Source: Solirubrobacter sp963798325
GTDB taxonomy: Bacteria; Actinomycetota; Thermoleophilia; Solirubrobacterales; Solirubrobacteraceae
Assembly (NCBI GenBank): GCA_963798325.1
Contig: CAWCSS010000001.1
Span: forward strand, 1,116,001 to 1,180,000
DNA: 64,000 nt
Direction: 5' to 3'
A model generated the notes under the pieces. The model saw only the letters and a program-made list of their open reading frames with translations. It did no database searches and was not told the DNA's origin. Of the stretch, positions 58,701 to 64,000 are shown in pieces; within the stretch, counting starts at the first letter, position 1; each line of letters starts with the position of its first letter. The position numbers were made by a program, and so were the translations under genes.

Positions 58701-58968
58701 GACGCTCCTCGCCGAGGCCGCCGCCAACGCCGGCCTGGCCGAGCACGCGCCGCGCCTGCTCGCGCTGCTGGAGCCCTACGCGGGACGGGTCGCGGTGATC
58801 GGGCACATCGGCGTGGTCGGCAACGTCGACCTCGCGCGCGGGCGCCTGCTCGCGCTCCTGGGCGAGCACGAGCGCGCCCGTGTGCTCCTCCGACGCGCGC
58901 TCGAGCAGGCCCGCGCCAGCGGCGGCGAGCCCACCGCACGGCGCTGCCTCGCCGCGCTTGGAGGCTGA
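55741..58968 (+). CDS. SARP-like BTAD-ATPase transcriptional regulator
   Basis: A 1075-residue protein. Residues about 1-90 are an OmpR-like winged helix (RLLGPLTALRGDTAIDLGPPKQRAALALLLLHRGRLVTTDRIVDALWG, SIQAYISNLRRAL). About 95-245 is the BTAD helical domain (WDVALRHAEQALALWRGELL, YHERACR-like DRACWLEMIALHRAGRSPEALERFSEHTKRLDEELGIQPGAEVREL). From about 295 is a NTPase with Walker A VLTGPAGIGKTRLAEEL and Walker B IVIDDIQWADA, then a long helical TPR-like tail. The start is ATG 55741, not 55708. Direct repeats lie just upstream and an FAD oxidase follows 51 bases downstream, a likely target. Confidence 0.92.
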   Translation: MDASYRLLGPLTALRGDTAIDLGPPKQRAALALLLLHRGRLVTTDRIVDALWGDQPPPSAQASIQAYISNLRRALRDAAGASSPIVRRAQGYVLEVAAEAVDLSAFGGAAREARAAAERHEWDVALRHAEQALALWRGELLEDLSDQAWVRAEAHTIEELKTETRETQISALLAARRVAPALAAAQELRAAHPLRDRACWLEMIALHRAGRSPEALERFSEHTKRLDEELGIQPGAEVRELQVAILRHEPALAAWPRPASWTGAAQLHTPETHPAPEEPEPPVSSLIGRARETRVLDEVLAAGGARWLVLTGPAGIGKTRLAEELVARGRTKAVWARCSEEDGAPAWWPIRQLVRSLGDDPDTLLVPPANADADEARFAAYERVAALLEANAPLTIVIDDIQWADATSARCLAHLVGALRDAPIVVALTLRDGEQTHAIAPLPAALARSDRHRQLAVGPLASGDVRELAGTIAGQPLSEREASDLARRTGGNPLFVCEYARLPSAAREMPLAVRSVLGRRLAGLDPEILQVLRAAAVIGDVVDLPTLAATLGMEADLIADLLDEAADEHVLVPSQDTAGYAFAHGLLREELLASLPAMRRRRLHARVAQSLTGDDGDRISRRAQHLVAALGVVEPAEVVEACRAAARVAEARWSSEVAAAWWAEALRAYDVQPTEHDRDELLVAQVAALARAGRGQTVLDVLEAALLDAARAGRTGTVGRLASSLLRSAGAWPWPTYGDDPGPLLDRLQSLEPLVHGDPDAHVSVLAALAVGRCYDEDPTVPDRLSSEALRIAEQLDENAQADALLGRLVTYSGVASHAHELVAHTERLAAMTHGEARVDAAIARAVASMAHLSLGDLDAATEDVRLAVAEADLLQLPVIRVQLRWMEGTLALWRGDFQAAHRHQAIGTRVHSQTELYYAGSHVVARLSLEREDGLLAEADSDGAFEPAPWDAAIAAARGDAVTTADRLTAWLDTVGPWVWVTLGHVTLLAEAAANAGLAEHAPRLLALLEPYAGRVAVIGHIGVVGNVDLARGRLLALLGEHERARVLLRRALEQARASGGEPTARRCLAALGG

Positions 58969-58977
58969 CGACTGGCC

Positions 58978-58998
58978 GGCTCCAAGTCGGCTCCAAGT
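58978..58998 (+). promoter_or_regulatory. tandem direct repeat, 11-bp period, before the FAD oxidase
   Basis: GGCTCCAAGT occurs at 58978-58987 and 58989-58998, an exact 11-bp period, in the 51-base gap between the BTAD regulator and the FAD-linked oxidase. The sequence differs from the repeats before the regulator. The period again suits a SARP/BTAD activator binding one face of the helix, giving the oxidase its own regulated promoter. Confidence 0.55.
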
Positions 58999-59019
58999 GC
59001 CCTCCCGCAAGCTGGCGGC

Positions 59020-60363
59020 ATGTCGGTCATCTCCCCAACCGCACTTCGCCTCTCCGGTACGTTCGCTCTCCCCGGCGACCCCGGCTATGAACTCGCCACG
59101 CCCTGGAACGTGGCCGTCCCGGTCAAGCCGCGCGTCGTCGTGGCCGCCGCGGACGCCGAGGACGTCCTCGAGGTCGTCCGCTTCGCCGGCGCCAACGGCC
59201 TGCGGGTGCTCCCCCAGCGCACCGGCCACGGCGCCGTCCCGTTCGACGGCGACGACGTGATCCTCGTCCACACCGGGCGGCTCGACGAGCTCGAGATCGA
59301 TCCGCGCACCCGCCGGGCCCGGATCGGCGCCGGCGTCGTCTGGCAGCAGGTCATCGACGCGGCCGCCGCACACGGGCTCGCGCCGCTCGCCGGCTCCGCC
59401 CCGGGGGTCGGCGTCGTCGGCTTCCTCACCGGCGGCGGCGTCGGGCCGCTGGTGCGCACCTTCGGGCTCTCCAGCGACACCGTGCGCGCGTTCGAGGTCG
59501 TCACCGGCGACGGGCGCAGGCTGCGCGTCACGCCCGACGAGCACGCCGACCTGTTCTGGGGCCTGCGCGGCGGCAAGGGCACGCTCGGGATCGTCACCGC
59601 GGTCGAGATCGAGCTGCTCGAGCTGCGCGAGATCTACGGCGGCACGCTGTTCTTCGACGGCACCGACGCGTCCGCCGTCCTGCACGCCTGGCGCGAGTGG
59701 ATCCGCGATCTGCCCGAACACGCCAACACGTCACTGGCGCTGATGCAGCTGCCGGTCATGCCGGGCGTCCCGGACGTATTGGCAGGGCGCCTGACCATCG
59801 CCGTCCGCTTCGCCTCCACCGAGCACTGCCCGGCGCTGCTCGAACCGCTGCGGGCCGCGGCGGAGCCGATCATCGACGTCATGGGCCCGATGCCCTACGC
59901 CGCCATCGGCGCGATCCACGCCGACCCGGTCGACCCGATGCCCGTGCTCGAGACCTCCGGCCTGCTGACCGAGCTCACCGAGGAGGCCGTGGACGCGCTG
60001 CTGGCCGTCGCCGGCCCGGATTCCGGCTCTCCGCAGGTGATGGTCGAACTGCGGCTGCTCGGGGGCGCGCTGCGCCGCGAACCCGCCGCCAAGAGCGCGT
60101 TCTGCCACCGCGACGCCGGCCTGAGCCTGCTGATGATCGGCGTGCCGATGGACCCGCGCGTGGGCCCGCACAACGCCTCCGCCATGGCCGCGCTCCAGCC
60201 GTTCCTGACCGGCGGCGAACTGCCGAACTTCGGCGCCGCCACGGGCGAGGAGCGCAACGCCCGCGTCTATGACGAGGACACGCGCACGTGGCTGGCCGCG
60301 CTGGCCGAGCGCCACGACCCGCAGGGCGTGCTCAACGTCGGCCAGGTCGTGCGTCAGTCCTGA
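59020..60363 (+). CDS. FAD-linked oxidase (FAD_binding_4, berberine-bridge-like)
   Basis: A 447-residue flavoprotein. The PCMH-type FAD domain has VVVAAADAEDVLEVVRFAGANGLRVLPQRTGHGAVPFDGDDVILVHTGRLDELEID; the His of RTGHG is in the place used for 8-alpha-histidyl-FAD. It continues GVGVVGFLTGGGVGPLVRTFGLSSDTVRAFEVVTGDG and DLFWGLRGGKGTLGIVTAVEIEL. The C-terminal part ends DPQGVLNVGQVV (usual form DPxxxF). No Cys is in place for the second 6-S-cysteinyl bond. Substrates of the family are alcohols, sugars or alkaloids. It follows a BTAD regulator and ends 10 bases inside the convergent polymerase gene. Confidence 0.9.
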   Translation: MSVISPTALRLSGTFALPGDPGYELATPWNVAVPVKPRVVVAAADAEDVLEVVRFAGANGLRVLPQRTGHGAVPFDGDDVILVHTGRLDELEIDPRTRRARIGAGVVWQQVIDAAAAHGLAPLAGSAPGVGVVGFLTGGGVGPLVRTFGLSSDTVRAFEVVTGDGRRLRVTPDEHADLFWGLRGGKGTLGIVTAVEIELLELREIYGGTLFFDGTDASAVLHAWREWIRDLPEHANTSLALMQLPVMPGVPDVLAGRLTIAVRFASTEHCPALLEPLRAAAEPIIDVMGPMPYAAIGAIHADPVDPMPVLETSGLLTELTEEAVDALLAVAGPDSGSPQVMVELRLLGGALRREPAAKSAFCHRDAGLSLLMIGVPMDPRVGPHNASAMAALQPFLTGGELPNFGAATGEERNARVYDEDTRTWLAALAERHDPQGVLNVGQVVRQS

Positions 60364-61355
60364 GAGCGGGCGCGGCTCGGCGCGACCCGCGGCGGCTCGT
60401 TGGGCATCTTCGGATACACCGGCGGCCACGGGGCGTCCATGAGGCCGTTGGCCGAGTCGCGCTCGTGCATCGCCAGCAGCGGCGCCAGCGACTGCGGCGT
60501 CATGTCCGCCCACGGGTCGCCGTCGCGCGCCAGCCGTTCCGGCACGGTGCGGACGGTGAGCTCGTCCGGGACGATCTCGTCGAGCTCCTCCCAGGCGACC
60601 GGCGTCGAGACCTGCGCGCCCTTGCGCGCCCGCACCGACCATGCGCCAAAGACGGTCTTGTGGGGCGCGTTCTGGTTGTAGTCGATGAAGATCCGCCTGC
60701 CCCGCTCCTCCTTCCACCACGCGGCGGTGAGGATGTCCGGGCGGCGGCGCTCGAGCTCGCGCGCGGCCGCCACCGCGCAGGACCGGACCTCGTAGGAGTC
60801 CCAGCGCGGCTCCAGCGCGATGTAGACGTGCAGGCCGCGGTTGCCGGTGGTCTTGGGATACGCCTGCAGGCCCAGCTCGTCGAGAAGCTCCTTCAACGCG
60901 CGGGCGGCCTCGATCACCATCGCGAAATCCGTCCCGGGCATGGGGTCCAGATCGAGCCGCAACTCGTCCGCGTGCTCGGGGTCGTCGGCCTTCAGCGGCC
61001 AGACGTGAAAGCCGAGGCAGGCGAGGTTGACCGCCCACGCGACGTGCGCGAGATCGCCGATCACCAGCGCCTGGGAGGGCGTGCCGTTGACCGTCTGGAC
61101 CTCGGTCGATTCCAGCCACTCCGGCACCTTGTCCGGGATCCGCTTCTGGAAGAACCCCTTGCCCGCAGCGCCCTGCGGGAAGCGCTGCATCAGCACCGGG
61201 CGGCCGCCCATCGTGTTCAGCAGCGGTCCGCCGACGGCCTCGTAGTAGCGGACGAGATCGAGCTTCGTCTCGCCGTGCTCGGCGAACAGGACCTTGTCCG
61301 GGCTGGTGATGCGCACCTCACGCCCATCGAGCTCCAGGATCTGTTCGTCGGCCAT
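60354..61355 (-). CDS. LigD-type polymerase/primase domain protein (NHEJ), stand-alone
   Basis: A 333-residue PolDom protein. Motifs: TSPDKVLFAEHGETKLDLVRYYEAV, RPVLMQRFPQG...KGFFQKRIPDKVPEW (template and 5'-phosphate contacts), VNLACLGFHVWPLKADDPEHADELRLDLDPMPGTDF (catalytic DxD), TTGNRGLHVYIAL and GRRIFIDYNQNAPHKTVFGAWSVRARKGAQVSTPVAWEEL. It lacks the ligase and phosphoesterase domains of full LigD; no ku or ligase gene is in the window. It fills gaps with ribonucleotides during end joining. It follows the CapA-like gene on the same strand after 4 bases. Confidence 0.92.
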   Translation of the reverse strand: MADEQILELDGREVRITSPDKVLFAEHGETKLDLVRYYEAVGGPLLNTMGGRPVLMQRFPQGAAGKGFFQKRIPDKVPEWLESTEVQTVNGTPSQALVIGDLAHVAWAVNLACLGFHVWPLKADDPEHADELRLDLDPMPGTDFAMVIEAARALKELLDELGLQAYPKTTGNRGLHVYIALEPRWDSYEVRSCAVAAARELERRRPDILTAAWWKEERGRRIFIDYNQNAPHKTVFGAWSVRARKGAQVSTPVAWEELDEIVPDELTVRTVPERLARDGDPWADMTPQSLAPLLAMHERDSANGLMDAPWPPVYPKMPNEPPRVAPSRARSQD

Positions 61356-61359
61356 CGGG

Positions 61360-62511
61360 TCACCGTACCCGAGGCTGTGTCCCGACGATCGTCGCGGGCG
61401 TGAACGCCACGCCCTCGACGCCGCGGGTGGAGAGGCTGAGCTTGAGCAGGCCGGTGTGGGCGGTCGGCCCCGAGCCGGCCGACCAGACGAAGTTGCCGAG
61501 GCTGTACGCGACGACCTTGTGCGGCGCGGGCCGGGAGATCGGCTGCAGGACGTGCGGGTGGGCGCCGATGATCGCGTCGGCGCCGGCGGCCAACGCCACC
61601 CGGGCGAAGTCCTTCTGGCGCTGTGAGGGGTGGGGGTCGCGCTCGACGCCCCAGTGGAAGGTCGCGACCACAACGTCACCGAGCCTGCGTGCCGCGCGCA
61701 CGTCGGCGGTGATGTTCTCGTTGGAGGCCAGGCGGGTGCCGGGCGTGCCCGGGCCGGCGGCGAAGTCGTACGGGCCGATGTCCGAGAAGCCGACGAACAC
61801 GACCTTCAGGCCAAGCCGCTCGACCACCCGCGGCTTGCGCGCGCCCGCGAGATCGAAGCCCGCGCCGACGCCGACCAGGCCGGCGTCGCGCACGTGGCGC
61901 ACGGTGTCCGCCATGGCCTGCTTGCCGTAGTCGCCGGTGTGGTTGTTGGCGAGGTTGACGACGTCGAGATAGCGCCGGACGGTCTTCAGCCGGCTCGGCT
62001 TGCCCCGGAACACGAACTGCTTGACCTGCGCCGTGCCGCGGTCCGAGACCGAGCACTCGAGGTTGCCGAACGCGATGTCCGCCGCCCGCAGCCGTGAGGC
62101 CACACCGGCCCACGGATAGCGATCGCCGCGCGCGGCCATCACGTCGCCAGGGCCGTCGCCGAGGTTGACGTCGCCCACCGAGGTCAGCGTGATCGGGCGG
62201 ATCGACACCCGGATCGCCGCGCTGCGCTGATCGGCCGCGCGCACCCGCAGCCGCCACCGGCGGGTCAGCGCCGGCGTGTGCAGCCGGACCGAAGCCCTTC
62301 CGGCGGCGTTCGAGTCGACCGCCTTCACGCCGATCCAGCCGGCGCTCGTCCGCCGCTCGACCGCCACCGGCGTGCGCGGCGGCGCGCCGGTGATCGTCAG
62401 CGGCAGCGAGACGCCCGACGCCCGCTCGCCAGGCGCCGTCACGCGCAACCGCGCGTCCGCGGTCGACGGGATGACCAACACGACGAGAACCAGCGGCAGG
62501 CGACGGAACAC
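61360..62511 (-). CDS. exported CapA-family protein (metallophosphatase-like fold)
   Basis: A 383-residue protein from GTG 62511. A signal peptide (RLPLVLVVLVIPSTADA) and an Ig-like N-terminal module (residues about 20-105: GVSLPLTITGAPPRTPVAVERR) precede the PGA_cap/CapA domain: TLTSVGDVNLGDGPGD, IAFGNLECSVSD, DVVNLANNHTGDYG, VVVATFHWGVERDPHPSQRQKDFARVALAAGADAIIGAHPHVLQP and VVAYSLGNFVW. CapA proteins take part in poly-gamma-glutamate synthesis or export, but most actinobacterial relatives have no known role, and no capB/capC is present. Confidence 0.9.
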   Translation of the reverse strand: MFRRLPLVLVVLVIPSTADARLRVTAPGERASGVSLPLTITGAPPRTPVAVERRTSAGWIGVKAVDSNAAGRASVRLHTPALTRRWRLRVRAADQRSAAIRVSIRPITLTSVGDVNLGDGPGDVMAARGDRYPWAGVASRLRAADIAFGNLECSVSDRGTAQVKQFVFRGKPSRLKTVRRYLDVVNLANNHTGDYGKQAMADTVRHVRDAGLVGVGAGFDLAGARKPRVVERLGLKVVFVGFSDIGPYDFAAGPGTPGTRLASNENITADVRAARRLGDVVVATFHWGVERDPHPSQRQKDFARVALAAGADAIIGAHPHVLQPISRPAPHKVVAYSLGNFVWSAGSGPTAHTGLLKLSLSTRGVEGVAFTPATIVGTQPRVR

Positions 62512-62695
62512 CGTGGCAACCTACGGCAGACCGCAGACGTCGCGCGTGATGGGCCAGCGGCGTCTGCCGATCCTGACGTCTTGCGCCCTTCGACGTCCCC
62601 CCGGCGCGCGGCTCTGCACGGTGTCGAACGGACTGGACGAAACGTTGAGTGGTGGCGGCCGATTGCCGGTCTACGGTTCTCCGCCGACTCCCCCT

Positions 62696-63928
62696 ATGAA
62701 GAATCTCCGCGAACTTTTCACCCACGAGCGCGCCGCGCGCCCACTGCTCCTCGCCCACGTCCAGTCCTCGCTGGGCTCGGGCGCCGCGTACGTCGCGCTG
62801 CTGCTGATCGCCTACGAGCGCTTCCACTCCGCGCTCGCCGTGTCGGCGATCCTGCTGTGTGAGTTCGTCCCGATGCTGCTGCTGGGCGCGATCATGGGCG
62901 CAGCCGCCGACCGCTGGTCGCGGCGCACGATCCTGATCGGCGCCGACGTCCTGCGCGCCGGCGCGTTCATCGGCCTGGCGCTGGTCGACTCGTTCGCCGC
63001 CACCGTCGCCCTGGCCGCGCTGGCGGGCGCCGGGCAGGCCGCGTTCAACCCGACGGTGATGGCGTCGCTGCCGTCGCTGGTGTCCGAGAAGCGCCTGCCG
63101 GCCGCGATGGGCGTCTGGGGCGCGATCCAGGAGTTCGGCTTCACCTTCGGCCCGATGCTGGCCGCCGCGACGTTCGCGCTGATCGGCGCCGCGGGCGTGC
63201 TGTTCGCCAACGGCGTGACCTTCGCCGTCTCCGCGATGCTGCTGTGCACGCTCAGGCTCAACCGCGTGCCGAGCGTCGCCGCGGCCGGCGAGCCCGAGCG
63301 CAAGCCGTCGCTGCTGACCTCCGCCCGCGACGGCGCCCGCGCGCTGCGCCGCAACCGCGCGGCGTGGACGGTCGTGCTCAGCTCCACGTTCTTCGTCTGC
63401 TTCTTCGGCGCCATGAACGTCGCCGAGGTGCTGCTGGTGCGCTCGACGCTGGGCGGAGGCCCCGCCGCCTACGCGATCGTCACCACGGCGATGAGCGTCG
63501 GGATCTTCGCCGGCTCGCTGCTGGCCGCCCGCGGCGAGAGCCCGGAGCTCGGCCGGCGCCTGTATCTCGGCGGCATCGCCCTGTGCGCGGCCGGCATGGC
63601 GGCCTGCGCGCTCGCCCCGGTCCTGGCCGTCGCCGTCGTCGCGTTCGTGGTCATCGGCCTCGGCAACGGCCTCGCGCTCGTGTCCGAGGGCGTGCTCATC
63701 CAGCAGGTGATCCCGGACGAGATCAAGGGCCGCGTGTTCGGCCTGAAGTCGGCGATGATCTCCGGCGCCTTCCTCGTCGCCTACTTCGGCGGCGGCCTGC
63801 TCGTGGCCGCGATCGGCCCGCGCGGCACGTTCGCCCTGATCGCCGCCGGCTCGCTGCTCGTCTGCCTCGTCGCGCGGGTCGTGCTCTCCGCCGAGACCCG
63901 CACCGCGCTCGTCCCGGCCACCGCGTAG
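62696..63928 (+). CDS. MFS transporter (MFS_3/enterobactin-exporter-like)
   Basis: A 410-residue, 12-TM transporter. The start ATG 62696 (KNLRELFTHERAARPLLLAHVQSSLGSGAAYVALLLIAYER) matches the MFS_3/TsgA-like group; the loop AAADRWSRRTILIGADVLRAG is motif A. The second half has VVLSSTFFVCFFGAMNVAEVLLV and VSEGVLIQQVIPDEIKGRVFGLKSAMISG, typical of exporters with a PxxxRGRVxG motif. Probably drug or siderophore efflux. The next gene starts directly after its TAG. It is divergent from the CapA-like gene across a 184-base gap in which I see no firm promoter. Confidence 0.9.
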   Translation: MKNLRELFTHERAARPLLLAHVQSSLGSGAAYVALLLIAYERFHSALAVSAILLCEFVPMLLLGAIMGAAADRWSRRTILIGADVLRAGAFIGLALVDSFAATVALAALAGAGQAAFNPTVMASLPSLVSEKRLPAAMGVWGAIQEFGFTFGPMLAAATFALIGAAGVLFANGVTFAVSAMLLCTLRLNRVPSVAAAGEPERKPSLLTSARDGARALRRNRAAWTVVLSSTFFVCFFGAMNVAEVLLVRSTLGGGPAAYAIVTTAMSVGIFAGSLLAARGESPELGRRLYLGGIALCAAGMAACALAPVLAVAVVAFVVIGLGNGLALVSEGVLIQQVIPDEIKGRVFGLKSAMISGAFLVAYFGGGLLVAAIGPRGTFALIAAGSLLVCLVARVVLSAETRTALVPATA

Positions 63929-64000
63929 ATGCTCGCGCTCCTGCTCGCGGCCGTCCTGCTGGCCGCCCCCACCCGCGACGACGTGCAGGCGCGGGCCAAG
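63929..64000 (+). CDS. start of a secreted protein gene (3' end outside window)
   Basis: The ATG follows immediately after the TAG of the MFS gene. The first 24 codons give a hydrophobic signal-peptide-like start (LALLLAAVLLAAPTRDDVQ). Nothing more can be said because the window ends; the tight junction suggests co-transcription with the exporter. Confidence 0.6.
   Translation, partial: MLALLLAAVLLAAPTRDDVQARAK

Noticed and set aside
56374..59721. 1115-codon minus-strand frame
   Set aside because: Antisense to the BTAD regulator and FAD oxidase; both plus-strand genes have complete domain series.
1..64000. Search for CRISPR arrays, insertion sequences, integrases, rRNA and tRNA genes
   Set aside because: No regularly spaced repeats, transposase motifs, terminal repeats or structural RNA patterns were seen by eye.

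Overview
This is a very GC-rich, gene-dense window with strong G/C preference at third codon positions, many GTG starts and many 4-base stop/start overlaps (ATGA, GTGA). Together with the gene content (BTAD/SARP-type AAA regulator, ApbE/ferric-reductase sets, CxxHxxC ferredoxins, MprF-like membrane enzymes, stand-alone LigD polymerase, DUF559/AbiEi-type protein) it suggests an actinobacterium, most likely of the Solirubrobacterales/Thermoleophilia. That placement is inference from gene style, not from a marker gene. I saw no rRNA, tRNA, CRISPR array, insertion sequence, phage module or replication origin.

Layout. 1-7.1 kb: end of a VOC protein, argG, a secreted alpha/beta hydrolase, a TetR/DHA2-exporter/cupin unit with a visible operator and promoter, and a MarR-regulated quinone-oxidoreductase-like gene with two copies of a palindromic operator. 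7.3-10.4 kb: a minus-strand dedA / small glycosyltransferase-like / response regulator / histidine kinase operon, the kinase frameshifted. 10.5-16.8 kb: two tandem MprF-type (DUF2156) membrane proteins, an esterase (frameshifted), an EamA-like transporter and small membrane proteins. 17.0-26.0 kb: the most striking region, two parallel minus-strand redox cassettes, each running small membrane protein -> ApbE -> ferric-reductase-like membrane protein -> pyridine-nucleotide oxidoreductase -> CxxHxxC ferredoxin. One uses a FAD-type ferredoxin reductase and the other a NuoF-like FMN/Fe-S subunit. A two-component system lies between them, its response regulator reduced by internal deletions.

26.2-28.8 kb: an IorA/IorB-type molybdenum hydroxylase pair, the large subunit broken by two frameshifts. 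28.8-40.3 kb: VIT-type metal transporter and DUF2231 protein, a damaged phosphoribosyltransferase-hydrolase fusion, a MOSC-reductase fusion, an O-methyltransferase (frameshifted near its end), aldose epimerase, a two-domain glycosyltransferase, a TetR/SDR-like divergent pair and an alcohol dehydrogenase remnant. 40.3-51.2 kb: a secreted carbohydrate block: GH3 beta-glucosidase facing a GH144/glycoamylase-type protein, an NHL-repeat protein, an intradiol dioxygenase and a large GH78 alpha-L-rhamnosidase. The NHL protein and the rhamnosidase end in the same roughly 120-residue domain. 51.2-64 kb: L,D-transpeptidase, PrsW-like protease, SDR, DUF559/AbiEi protein, a 1075-residue BTAD-ATPase regulator preceded by tandem 11-bp direct repeats, a FAD-linked oxidase preceded by a different tandem 11-bp repeat, a LigD-type polymerase, a CapA-like protein and an MFS exporter.

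Several unrelated genes carry single-base frameshifts or internal deletions. Either the sequence has residual indel errors or this segment is decaying; read-level evidence would decide.
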